From contig JAVBNF010000068.1 in the NCBI GenBank assembly GCA_031551725.1, forward strand, positions 1-34,629: a DNA stretch of 34,629 nucleotides, written 5' to 3'. Below are positions 8,041-15,686 of the stretch, piece by piece. The DNA comes from JAVBNF01 sp031551725. GTDB taxonomy: Bacteria > Bacteroidota > Bacteroidia > Bacteroidales > P3. Each line of letters begins with the position of its first letter. The first letter of the stretch is position 1. The position numbers were made by a program, and so were the translations under genes. The notes beneath the pieces are model-generated. The model was not told the origin of the DNA. It saw only the letters and a program-made list of their open reading frames with translations, and searched no databases.

Positions 8041-9591
8041 ATGAGAATATTATCCACCTTTTTTTATATTTGCATAATTGCAATCGGTTTCAGTTCCTGC
8101 AAACAAAGCTCCAACGTGTTTGTTTCGGATGAAGAAGCGCGCATTTTTCCTGATTACAGCCATATTTCCATTCCGGCAAACATGGCGCCTCTTAATTTTG
8201 AAATCGAAGGAAACACAGATCATTTTTGGGTGAAAATTTACGCAAAAAACGGCACTTCTATTGAATTGAAAACCCAAAAATCTGTTCAAATCCCACTCAA
8301 AAAATGGCAGAAATTTATTGCTCAAAATGCGGGCAAAGATTTCTATATGGATATTCTGTATCGTTCCGACAGCGGTTGGGTGCAATACAAAACCATTACT
8401 AATCATATTTCGAAAGATACGATTGATCCTTACTTGGTTTACCGGATTGTGAATTCGGGCGACGGCGTTTTTTCTTTTTTGGGAATTTTCGAACGCAATC
8501 TCGCAAACTTCGAAGAACGTGTGATTGTAGACAACAGTCAAATGGGAGAAAGTTGCGTCAATTGCCACACGTTTTCACAAAACGATCCTTCTACACTGCT
8601 GTTCCATCTCCGGATGGAAAAGGCCGGCACTGTGATTTTCCGGAATGGAACATATAAAAAAATCAACAACACCCAATCCGGCGATGTGAAAATCCGCCTG
8701 GTTTATCCGGCCTGGCATCCGGGCAAGCATTTTATTGCGTTTTCCACCAACCGGATGCTTCCGTTTTACTACAGCGGAGCGCATGGCCGCTATGTGGATT
8801 CTTTCGAAGATGAAAGCGACATTGTCTTGTATGATTTGGAAAACAACACCATTATCAACGTCCCTCAACTAACTACGCCTGGGGCGCAGGAAAGTTTCCC
8901 AACATGGTCGCCAGATGGAAAATATTTGTATTATTGCAGATATACCAATATTTCTTTCGATGAAAAAGCAACTGTTTTCGAAAAAATGCCGCAAATAAAA
9001 TATGATTTGATGCGTATCGCTTTCGATGAAAAAACACAAAGTTTCGGAGCTGCTGAAACGGTTATTGATTCTAAAAAAACACATACAAGCGTTTCTATTC
9101 CACGCATTTCGCCAAACGGCCGGTTTTTGCTTTATTGCGAAACCGCTTCCAGCACTTTTCCAACATGGCAAAAAGACAGCGATTTGCGGATGTTGGATTT
9201 ACAAACAGGAAAAATAGATTCGCTCACACAAATCAACAGCAGCGAGTCGGAAAGTGCTCATTCATGGTCGAACAACGGACGCTGGTTTGTGTTCTCAAGT
9301 AAACGGTTAGATGGCCAGTACACTCAATTGTATATCGCGTATGTTGATTCAAACGGAAAGGTTTCCAAACCTTTTTTAATCCCACAAAAAACAACGGATT
9401 TCTACAAAAAATTCATGCGCTCGTTTAATCTTCCGGAACTTGTTACCGGCCCTGTTCTTGCAAATTATGACGATTTGATAGCCGCCGGATGCTCGAATCC
9501 GGAGCCAACGCAACATCAATACAAGGGCGATCTAAACCGTTTTGACACGATCCGGAAAACGGAAAATAATAATAATACAGAGCTTCATTAA
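8041..9591 (+). CDS. Mono-heme c-type PD40/TolB-like propeller lipoprotein, copy 3
   Basis: A 516-residue exported lipoprotein with lipobox FSSC (Cys20). The ATG at 8041 is chosen over the in-frame TTG at 8032. The TTG overlaps the previous stop, and the ATG gives a normal signal peptide. The N-terminal domain shares PDYSHISIPANMAPLNFEI with the other copies. The heme motif is CVNCH (Cys172, Cys175, His176), followed by the conserved LFHLR segment. Propeller strands include WHPGKHFIAF, WSPDGKYLYY and WSNNGRWFVF. Unlike copies 1 and 2, the tail is hydrophilic and asparagine-rich (TENNNNTELH) and has no SGAT motif, so flavinylation is not expected here. It ends two bases before the third DUF6057-like gene. 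Confidence 0.83.
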   Translation: MRILSTFFYICIIAIGFSSCKQSSNVFVSDEEARIFPDYSHISIPANMAPLNFEIEGNTDHFWVKIYAKNGTSIELKTQKSVQIPLKKWQKFIAQNAGKDFYMDILYRSDSGWVQYKTITNHISKDTIDPYLVYRIVNSGDGVFSFLGIFERNLANFEERVIVDNSQMGESCVNCHTFSQNDPSTLLFHLRMEKAGTVIFRNGTYKKINNTQSGDVKIRLVYPAWHPGKHFIAFSTNRMLPFYYSGAHGRYVDSFEDESDIVLYDLENNTIINVPQLTTPGAQESFPTWSPDGKYLYYCRYTNISFDEKATVFEKMPQIKYDLMRIAFDEKTQSFGAAETVIDSKKTHTSVSIPRISPNGRFLLYCETASSTFPTWQKDSDLRMLDLQTGKIDSLTQINSSESESAHSWSNNGRWFVFSSKRLDGQYTQLYIAYVDSNGKVSKPFLIPQKTTDFYKKFMRSFNLPELVTGPVLANYDDLIAAGCSNPEPTQHQYKGDLNRFDTIRKTENNNNTELH

Positions 9592-9593
9592 TT

Positions 9594-11498
9594 ATGAAAC
9601 AGAAACAACAATCTTATATTTATTGGGCTTTTGCGGGTGTTTTCTTCGTAGCCGTATTTTTATATTTCGGCTTGTTTTACGGGGATTTTCTGAAATGGCA
9701 AGAACGCGAAATTTTGTTTTGCTATGATTGGAATCTGATTCGTCATACACTATGCAAAATCGGCGGGTTTTCAGAATTTGCCATCCAATTTATCATTCAA
9801 TTTTTTTATTTCCCATGGTTGGGAAGTTTACTGTTAAGTAGTCTGCTATTGCTTTCTGTTGTTGGAGTTAAACAAGTTTTTAAGCAGTTGAAAATAAGTC
9901 CGGCTTTTTTGCCTTTAAGTTTCGTTCCTGCTATTTTACTGATCATTGTATGTACCGGAAGCAATTCAGGCATTCTTTCCGACCTCATCGGATTTCTGAT
10001 TGGTTTGGGCTTTTTTCTTGTTTACATTCTTTTTCAAAAACCGTTTCCCAGATATTTGATTGGATTTTTATTAAGCGCCATATTCTTTTTCGCTTGCGGA
10101 TCTTTTCATTTTCTGTTTGTCTTATGGATTTTGTTATACGAAATCCGTAGACTTAAAGAAAATCACGAACAAAAAAATAGAATCACAGCGGCAGTGTATT
10201 TCTTGGCGCTGACCTGCTTCGCGCTTTTGCTTCCAAGTATTATGCAGCACACGTTGGTCGAAGTTTCGGCGTTCAAAGCCATCGCTAATGTTTTTGAAGT
10301 TCGTTGGCTTGCTTATGTGGCCGGTTGGAGTTTTGCCAGCGATTTTGTCTCTCCGGCATGTTTTATTTTCATTGCTATTTGCTTGTTTCTTCCACGAAAT
10401 TCGAGGGAGATTTCGACTCGCACAACTCTTATTTCCTTTGGCGGAATTACGGTTTTGTTCTTGATTGTTACTTATTTTGTTTATCCGAAAGAAAACATCC
10501 GTTTTCGGAAAATGGAGTTGGCGGCCGATGCCGGACATTGGGAGGAAGTGCTTGCACTTTGCGACGATTATTGGGAGCGTACCCCCATTGATAAAATTAC
10601 ATATAAAGATGCTTTCTGGTATTTTTATTATACAAAATACGCCCTTACGCTTACCAACCAACTTCCTGAAAAATTCTTTTCTTACAATTTGATTCCGGGT
10701 TTCTTAATTTTATTTCCGGAAGAACCGCCCACGGGAGTCAATAAATTTATTCAGGCTTTAGCCAATTTTTATTATTCTGTCGGATTGATGAGTGAAAGTT
10801 TGCATGTATCTTTCGGGGTTGTTGTGGGAAGCGGTTTAAATGTCCGAAGTGTGGAACGCATTATTGCCGGAAATCTTGTCGCGACAGATTATCGTGCCAA
10901 CCGATTTTTCTTAAACACCTTTGATAAAACGCTTTTTCATCATCGTTTTTCGGAGAAATACCGGGTTTACAATGAGCATCCTGAACTTATTCTGAAAGAC
11001 TCGCTATTGATGAAACTCCGCAACCTACAGCCTAAAAACGACATGCAGGCGGCTTGGGTTACCGATATGACCGTATTTACACTATGGCAAAACAATCCGG
11101 AAAATCAATACGCTTTTGAATATGCGATGACAGCAGCTCTAACCTATAAAGAACACCAGATTGTTGTGAATAATGCTCATTATTTCGAAGATTTCAGATA
11201 TACAAAGATTCCAAAAAATTTCGCAGAAGCAATTATTTTAGGCAGCGCATTTGTGAAAGACCGGACATTAAGCAAAGAGGAAATTCTGCAAATGAAATTT
11301 GGCGGTTTGTCTTTGGACGCAGATATGATCGATCGTTTTGAGCATTTTATGATTGATTATGAAAAATTCGAAAACGGACTCATCCGTTTTGCCCATATAA
11401 GACGAAATTATTCCGACACTTATTGGTTTCATTTTTTCTTTACCAAATATGCTCCGAATCGCCCAACAGAAGTAAAAACAAGCAGTTATGACATCTAA
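9594..11498 (+). CDS. DUF6057-like multi-spanning membrane protein, copy 3
   Basis: A 634-residue protein with the same architecture as the 3277-5184 gene. There are about eight to nine hydrophobic segments in residues 1-310, then a soluble helical domain to the end. Shared signatures are IIQFFYFPWLGS near residue 70, NQYAFEYAMTAAL near 503, and SDTYWFHFFF near the C-terminus. It overlaps the next heme lipoprotein by 11 bases, which is strong evidence of translational coupling. The alternation of this family with heme lipoproteins occurs three times in 13 kb. I see no CcsA-type WWD heme-handling motif and no known catalytic motif, so the biochemical role stays open. Confidence 0.75.
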   Translation: MKQKQQSYIYWAFAGVFFVAVFLYFGLFYGDFLKWQEREILFCYDWNLIRHTLCKIGGFSEFAIQFIIQFFYFPWLGSLLLSSLLLLSVVGVKQVFKQLKISPAFLPLSFVPAILLIIVCTGSNSGILSDLIGFLIGLGFFLVYILFQKPFPRYLIGFLLSAIFFFACGSFHFLFVLWILLYEIRRLKENHEQKNRITAAVYFLALTCFALLLPSIMQHTLVEVSAFKAIANVFEVRWLAYVAGWSFASDFVSPACFIFIAICLFLPRNSREISTRTTLISFGGITVLFLIVTYFVYPKENIRFRKMELAADAGHWEEVLALCDDYWERTPIDKITYKDAFWYFYYTKYALTLTNQLPEKFFSYNLIPGFLILFPEEPPTGVNKFIQALANFYYSVGLMSESLHVSFGVVVGSGLNVRSVERIIAGNLVATDYRANRFFLNTFDKTLFHHRFSEKYRVYNEHPELILKDSLLMKLRNLQPKNDMQAAWVTDMTVFTLWQNNPENQYAFEYAMTAALTYKEHQIVVNNAHYFEDFRYTKIPKNFAEAIILGSAFVKDRTLSKEEILQMKFGGLSLDADMIDRFEHFMIDYEKFENGLIRFAHIRRNYSDTYWFHFFFTKYAPNRPTEVKTSSYDI

Positions 11499-13008
11499 AC
11501 ATCTTCATATCCATCTATTTTTAGCATTTGCTATTTGTTTTTCCGCTTGCACGCAAAAACCGGAACATGCTCAAAAAGTCAGCACTTCCGTTGAAATTTA
11601 CCCCGATTATGGCGGTATTGTTGCCCCACCCAATATTGCACCTCTAAATTTCGCGGTAATGGATTCTGCTGATAAACACTATGTGGAAATTATTGGCGAA
11701 AATGGCACTAAAATTACGGTTAGCGGTAAAAAAATCATTGATATTCCAATCAAAAAATGGAAAAATCTTCTATCTGAAAATAAAGGGAAAGGATATATTG
11801 TAAATATTTTCTCAAAGAAAAACGGACAATGGATCGAGTATCCCGAAATCCGTAATCAAATTGCGGAAGAAAAATTAGACCCTTATTTAACTTACCGTTT
11901 GATTGAGCCAGGCTACGAATTAGCCGGTTTTTTGGGTATTTATCAACGTTGTTTGGAAGATTTCAAACAATCGGTAATTGTCGACAACAACCTTACCGAT
12001 GGAAGTTGTATGAATTGTCATGTCCTTTGCTGGAACGATCCAACCCAAACCGTGATGCACTTCCGCTTTACCAATTCCGGAACTATTTTATTTCAGCACG
12101 GGCAATATAAACGTCTAAACACCGTTACCAAAGAATTTACCAACCCCGGTATTCATCCGGGATGGCACCCAACAGGAAAATTTATTGCTTTTTCTACCAA
12201 TACCGCCGAATTATTTTTCCATTCCGATGTGCATAAACGCAGCGAATCATACGATTCTAAAGGAAATATTGCCGTTTACGATATTGATGAGAATAAATGG
12301 CTTGGCGTTCCGGAACTCATGAGCGACGAACCCGTTCAAGAAACCTTTCCAACGTGGTCGCCCGATGGAAAATACTTATACTTTTGCCGTCGCGACGTGC
12401 GGAAAATTGATACCAACGAGCCGATGGTAAAATATCTGAACGTTTTACAATACGATTTAATGCGTATCCCGTTTGATATCGAAACGAAAACATTTGGAAA
12501 AGTGGAAAAAATCATTGACCATCATAAAATCGGAAAAAGCGTTTCTATTCCACGTGTTTCACCGGATGGCAAATACATTTTGCTTTGTATTGCCGATCAT
12601 GGAACCTTTACCGTTTGGCACAAAGAAAGTGATTTATATACCTACAATGTTGAAACCGGCGAACTTAAACCAATGACAGCCGCTAACAGCGACGAATCCG
12701 ACAGCTATCACACATGGTCGAGCAACGGCCGTTGGTTTGTGGTTTCGAGCAAACGTATCGACGGTTTATTTTCGCGCCCGTATTTTGCTTATTTCGATAA
12801 AAACGGAGAAGTACATAAGGCCTTTATCATGCCGCAGAAAGATCCGTTTTTCTACGATACTTTTATCAAATCGTACAATGTACCCGAACTTGCAAAAGGC
12901 AAAATTCCGGTTGATATCTACGAATTAGCCAAAACCGTGACCAAAGGAGAAATTATCCCCGTAGAATACGCACCGGCGAAGGTGGATACAAGTTTTAGGT
13001 TTAGGTAG
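11488..13008 (+). CDS. Mono-heme c-type PD40/TolB-like propeller lipoprotein, copy 4
   Basis: A 506-residue lipoprotein with lipobox FSAC (Cys21), the shared IAPLNFAV block, and heme motif CMNCH at Cys174/Cys177/His178. It is followed by the VMHFRF version of the segment seen in all four copies. Propeller strands include WHPTGKFIAF, WSPDGKYLYF, VSPDGKYILL and WSSNGRWFVV. Its start lies inside the end of the upstream membrane-protein gene. The C-terminus (VDTSFRFR) is encoded by DNA that runs into short tandem repeats of TTTAGGTAG around 12996-13020, and it lacks the DAxSGAT tail of copies 1 and 2. The original end may have been overwritten by repeat expansion, which is inference. Confidence 0.83.
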   Translation: MTSKHLHIHLFLAFAICFSACTQKPEHAQKVSTSVEIYPDYGGIVAPPNIAPLNFAVMDSADKHYVEIIGENGTKITVSGKKIIDIPIKKWKNLLSENKGKGYIVNIFSKKNGQWIEYPEIRNQIAEEKLDPYLTYRLIEPGYELAGFLGIYQRCLEDFKQSVIVDNNLTDGSCMNCHVLCWNDPTQTVMHFRFTNSGTILFQHGQYKRLNTVTKEFTNPGIHPGWHPTGKFIAFSTNTAELFFHSDVHKRSESYDSKGNIAVYDIDENKWLGVPELMSDEPVQETFPTWSPDGKYLYFCRRDVRKIDTNEPMVKYLNVLQYDLMRIPFDIETKTFGKVEKIIDHHKIGKSVSIPRVSPDGKYILLCIADHGTFTVWHKESDLYTYNVETGELKPMTAANSDESDSYHTWSSNGRWFVVSSKRIDGLFSRPYFAYFDKNGEVHKAFIMPQKDPFFYDTFIKSYNVPELAKGKIPVDIYELAKTVTKGEIIPVEYAPAKVDTSFRFR

Positions 13009-13024
13009 TTTAGGTAGTTTGTAG

Positions 13025-13055
13025 GGGTAGACCAACGTGTCTATCCTTTCTTTTT
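13025..13055 (+). terminator. Possible intrinsic terminator after the heme-lipoprotein cluster
   Basis: GGGTAGAC at 13025-13032 pairs with GTCTATCC at 13039-13046 (one G-U pair, six-base loop). A T-rich run with one C follows (13047-13055). It sits 16 bases after the last heme lipoprotein stop. A second, AT-only palindrome (TTAACAAAT / ATTTGTTAA, 13096-13120) follows and is weaker. Confidence 0.5.
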
Positions 13056-13156
13056 CAGGGGTTTATCGATTCATTTCGGTAAACCTTTTTCATTTTTAAC
13101 AAATTTTTAACATTTGTTAAGAAATAATTTAGGGGGGCATCGCGTTTATATATAAT

Positions 13157-13243
13157 AGAAAAGTTTAGAAAAGTTCAGAAGGTTCAGAGAGGTTCAGAAA
13201 AGTTCAGAAAAGTTCAGAGAGGTTCAGAGAGGTTTAGGAAGTA
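13157..13243 (+). repeat. Left inverted-repeat arm of four-helix-bundle element 1
   Basis: The arm is built of roughly 10-base units, GTTCAGAAAA and GTTCAGAGAG with variants. The same units appear in reverse complement on the far side of the small gene (13690-13827). Together they could form a stem of about 80 base pairs, with slips, enclosing the four-helix-bundle gene. Confidence 0.85.
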
Positions 13244-13279
13244 AAAAAAACTATTTTAAAAATTACAAACAAATAAAAA

Positions 13280-13699
13280 ATGAGTAAAATTAATAAATTC
13301 GAAGACTTGCATATCTGGAAATCAGCACGGAATTTTTGTAAAAAGATTTTTCACACTACAAACCTTGAGAAATTTTCTACCGATTTTCGATTTAAAGATC
13401 AAATTAAATCTTCTTCCGGATCCATTATGGATAATATCGCTGAAGGTTTTGCTCGAGACGGCAACAAGGAATTTATACAATTTCTTTATATTGCAAAAGC
13501 TTCCTGCGCAGAATCACGCTCTCAATTATACAGGGCGTTAGATTATGATTATATTCCAAATGATTTATTTGAAGAATTAAGAAATGAAAGTATACAAATT
13601 TCTCTATCCATATCAAATCTCATTAATTATCTAAAACAAACAGAGCTCAAAGGTCATAAGTACAAAACTCTTGAATCAACCCAAACTTCCACTTCCTAA
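13280..13699 (+). CDS. Four-helix-bundle protein (23S rRNA IVS / S23 family), element 1
   Basis: A 139-residue protein of the family first found inside 23S rRNA intervening sequences (also called S23; related to the accessory protein of diversity-generating retroelements). Family signs are the opening FEDLHIWKSAR, the middle block QIKSSSGSIMDNIAEGFARD, and KEFIQFLYIAKASCAESRSQ. The family is a small basic pentameric helical bundle; its cellular role is not settled. The gene sits between a heme-lipoprotein gene and a ComEA-like gene, in the same direction as both, and is bracketed by long inverted repeats. The right arm begins inside its last codons. No reverse transcriptase or rRNA is nearby. 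It is more divergent from the other three copies in the window than elements 2 and 3 are from each other. Confidence 0.88.
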   Translation: MSKINKFEDLHIWKSARNFCKKIFHTTNLEKFSTDFRFKDQIKSSSGSIMDNIAEGFARDGNKEFIQFLYIAKASCAESRSQLYRALDYDYIPNDLFEELRNESIQISLSISNLINYLKQTELKGHKYKTLESTQTSTS

Positions 13700-13827
13700 A
13701 CCTTCTGAACCTCTCTGAACCTTCTGAACTTTTCTAAACCTCTCTGAACCTTCTGAACTTTTCTAAACCTCTCTGAACCTTCTGAACTTTTCTGAACCTC
13801 TCTAAACCTTCTGAACTTTCTAAACCA
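13690..13827 (+). repeat. Right inverted-repeat arm of four-helix-bundle element 1
   Basis: Tandem units CCTTCTGAACTTTTCTAAAC and CCTCTCTGAA are repeated about four times. They are the reverse complement of the units in the left arm at 13157-13243. The arm overlaps the stop codon of the small gene and ends about 20 bases before the next start codon. Confidence 0.85.
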
Positions 13828-13849
13828 TTCAAACAAACAAACAAACCTC

Positions 13850-14599
13850 ATGAAAACATTTTTTGTCTTCTCCCGCCGCGAACGCAACGGAATCCTCGTA
13901 CTGCTGTGCATTTTAATGCTCGTTATCAGCGCAAATTTCGCAGTTCCACTCCTATTTACTCCCAAATTCGAGCCCAATCCCGAATGGGAAAAGGCCATTG
14001 CGGAATTTGAACGAAATAGCTATGAAGAGGCGGAGTATTGTAGTTTTCGGGATGGCCACGCAACGCAAAGCGTTGCTCGCCATGACCGGCAAGCACATAA
14101 GCCTTTCCAAAAAAACGCTCTAAACCACCTGAACTCCCAAAACTATCCGAACAAATCCTTACACGCGCAAACAACATTCCCGACACGCAAAAAATTTACC
14201 GTTCAAACAAATGTCGCCGACACCTTGGATTTGCAGGAAATCCCGGGTATCGGTCCGGCTTTCGCCAAACGGATTGTGAATTACCGCGAACGCTTGGGCG
14301 GATTTGTAAAACGTGAACAACTTTTAGAAATCTATGGCATAGATTCGGCCAAATACGAAAAAATCAAAGACGCGTTTATCATCGATTTACAAAATATCCG
14401 GAAAATAAATATCAATACCGTTTCTCTGAACGAGCTTAAGAAACACCCGTATTTAGACTATTATCAAGCAAAATCTATCATTCAATATCGAGAAAAATAT
14501 GGTTATTTCAAAAAAAATTCCGATATTTGCAAGATTAATCTGATCGATGCGGAGACTTTTGCGAAACTGGAACCGTATTTAGAAATAATTAACAATTGA
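13850..14599 (+). CDS. ComEA-like helix-hairpin-helix protein with N-terminal membrane anchor
   Basis: A 249-residue protein. One membrane span lies at about residues 14-37. Next is a low-complexity linker (about 45-120), then two helix-hairpin-helix units. The first holds LQEIPGIGPAFAKRIVNYRE (about 126-145) and the second LNELKKHPYLDYYQAKSIIQ followed by YREKYGYF. ComEA-type proteins bind double-stranded DNA nonspecifically and take part in DNA uptake. Here the domain would lie outside the membrane if the anchor is oriented as in ComEA. The linker contains an in-frame palindromic repeat (14051-14087) that encodes GHATQSVARHD, an apparent insertion tolerated in a disordered region. The start codon follows directly after the right arm of element 1. 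Confidence 0.8.
   Translation: MKTFFVFSRRERNGILVLLCILMLVISANFAVPLLFTPKFEPNPEWEKAIAEFERNSYEEAEYCSFRDGHATQSVARHDRQAHKPFQKNALNHLNSQNYPNKSLHAQTTFPTRKKFTVQTNVADTLDLQEIPGIGPAFAKRIVNYRERLGGFVKREQLLEIYGIDSAKYEKIKDAFIIDLQNIRKININTVSLNELKKHPYLDYYQAKSIIQYREKYGYFKKNSDICKINLIDAETFAKLEPYLEIINN
14051..14087. repeat. Dispersed palindromic repeat inside coding sequence
   Basis: ATGGC (14052-14056) pairs with GCCAT (14079-14083), and GCAACGC (14060-14066) pairs with GCGTTGC (14070-14076) around an AAA loop. A related element lies at 24549-24584 with the same outer ends GGATGGCCA and GCCATGAC. Here it is read in frame as part of the helix-hairpin-helix protein linker. Confidence 0.75.
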
Positions 14600-14618
14600 G
14601 AATGGAGAATTGACAATG

Positions 14619-14650
14619 TTTTGATTCATATTCAATATCCGGTATCTTTA
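14619..14650 (+). promoter_or_regulatory. Bacteroidota-type promoter for the thioredoxin-fold gene
   Basis: TTTTG at 14619-14623 and TATCTTTA at 14643-14650 have a 19-base spacer and lie 12 bases before the start at 14662. The last base of the -7 element departs from TAnnTTTG. This promoter probably also serves element 2 and pheT downstream. Confidence 0.6.
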
Positions 14651-14661
14651 AAACTATTTAT

Positions 14662-15219
14662 ATGATGAAAGCGTTTACAAAACAGTTAATAGCATTATGT
14701 TTCACAGCACTTGCTGTTGGGGAACTAAACGCGCAAGACAAAATCCAATGGATGTCGTTTGAAGGCGCTTTGCAGAAAAATGCTGTATTGGCAAGCATCA
14801 ACGAGAAACCCAAAATGTTGTTTGTGGACGTGTATACCGACTGGTGCGGCTGGTGCAAACGGATGGACGCAACCACTTTCTCCGATCCGGAAATTGTGAA
14901 ATATATGAACGAGCATTTTATTGCCGTGAAAATGAACGCCGAACGTAAAGATACGGTTGTGATTAACGGTCAGACGTATGTAAATAAAAATCCGGGAAAC
15001 AGTCGATCGACACACGAACTGGCACAAATTTTGCTGCAAGGGAAAATGTCGTTCCCATCGTTTACAATTATCGATGAAACAGGTAAACAACTACAGGTTC
15101 TGGCCGGATTTCAACAAGCACCGCAATTCGAAAAAATCCTGAATTTCTTCGGCAGCGGCGCATACAAAACCACCGGCTGGGACGATTTTGAAAAAACGTT
15201 TGTGGGAAAAGTGAAGTAA
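14662..15219 (+). CDS. Secreted thioredoxin-fold protein with CGWC active site
   Basis: A 185-residue protein with a signal peptide (cleavage expected after LNA, about residue 24) and a thioredoxin fold. The motif FVDVYTDWCGWCKRMD at about residues 54-69 carries the redox CxxC pair. A cis-proline-type segment, SFPSFTIID, lies near 133. This is the Thioredoxin_7 / DUF255-like class of periplasmic disulfide proteins, which reduce or rearrange disulfides in exported proteins. An inserted segment with two nearby asparagine/lysine-rich turns (VVINGQTYVNKNPGN) is larger than in classical thioredoxin. Two adjacent ATG codons (14662, 14665) cannot be told apart. The stop codon is also the first triplet of the inverted-repeat arm of element 2. 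Confidence 0.85.
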   Translation: MMKAFTKQLIALCFTALAVGELNAQDKIQWMSFEGALQKNAVLASINEKPKMLFVDVYTDWCGWCKRMDATTFSDPEIVKYMNEHFIAVKMNAERKDTVVINGQTYVNKNPGNSRSTHELAQILLQGKMSFPSFTIIDETGKQLQVLAGFQQAPQFEKILNFFGSGAYKTTGWDDFEKTFVGKVK

Positions 15220-15258
15220 TTATTAATTGTTAATTATAAATTATTAATGAGCTTCGCC
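15217..15258 (+). repeat. Left inverted-repeat arm of four-helix-bundle element 2
   Basis: A 42-base arm that is the exact reverse complement of 15644-15685 by direct reading. It starts with the TAA stop codon of the thioredoxin-fold gene, is AT-rich for about 33 bases and ends in GAGCTTCGCC. Confidence 0.92.
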
Positions 15259-15284
15259 CTTAGAAATCACAAATCCTCATATTT

Positions 15285-15638
15285 ATGAAAAAGAATATTG
15301 TAAAAGAGAAAAGTTTTGCTTTTGCGGTTCGGATTATAAAATTATACCAACATTTATCTGAAAAGAAAAAAGAATTTATTTTATCAAAACAAGTTCTTCG
15401 TTCGGGAACAAGTGTTGGAGCAATGATAAGAGAGTCGGAGCATGCGGAATCAACAAACGATTTCAATCATAAATTAGCTATTGCTCAAAAAGAAATCAAT
15501 GAAACAATTTATTGGTTAGAACTACTCAAAGAAACAAAGTTTTTAGATCAAAAAGAGTTCGCAAGTATACATAATGATGCCACAGAGTTAATTAAGCTAA
15601 TTACAAGCATCATCAAAACAATGAAAAAACAAAAATAA
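15285..15638 (+). CDS. Four-helix-bundle protein (IVS / S23 family), element 2
   Basis: A 117-residue basic helical protein with the family core FAVRIIKLYQHLSEKKKEF, LRSGTSVGAMIRESEHAES and INETIYWLELLKETKF. It is very close to the copy at 18220-18585, with about 19 differences over the first 113 residues by eye, and the DNA is likewise similar. The gene lies between the thioredoxin-fold gene and pheT in the same direction as both. A perfect 42-base-pair inverted repeat flanks it and fills the rest of the intergenic space. No separate promoter is visible between the left arm and the ATG, so it is probably transcribed with its neighbours. The role of the protein is unknown; comparison with 23S rRNA intervening sequences suggests an RNA-linked element. 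Confidence 0.88.
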   Translation: MKKNIVKEKSFAFAVRIIKLYQHLSEKKKEFILSKQVLRSGTSVGAMIRESEHAESTNDFNHKLAIAQKEINETIYWLELLKETKFLDQKEFASIHNDATELIKLITSIIKTMKKQK

Positions 15639-15643
15639 CAATA

Positions 15644-15685
15644 GGCGAAGCTCATTAATAATTTATAATTAACAATTAATAATTA
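15644..15685 (+). repeat. Right inverted-repeat arm of four-helix-bundle element 2
   Basis: The exact reverse complement of 15217-15258. It ends one base before the pheT ATG at 15687, so the folded stem would bring the thioredoxin-fold stop codon and the pheT start codon next to each other. Confidence 0.92.
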
Positions 15686-15686
15686 A

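Noticed and set aside
13280..13699. Diversity-generating retroelement accessory gene (Avd)
   Set aside because: The protein family is related to Avd, but there is no reverse transcriptase and no template/variable repeat pair in the window.
13157..13827. Tandem repeats around element 1 as a CRISPR array
   Set aside because: Units are about 10 bases, contiguous, without unique spacers, and are mirrored across a gene as an inverted repeat. No cas genes are present.
13696..13998. 100-residue minus-strand frame over repeats
   Set aside because: It is made of the tandem repeat arm and the start of the ComEA-like gene in antisense, and its composition is purely repetitive.
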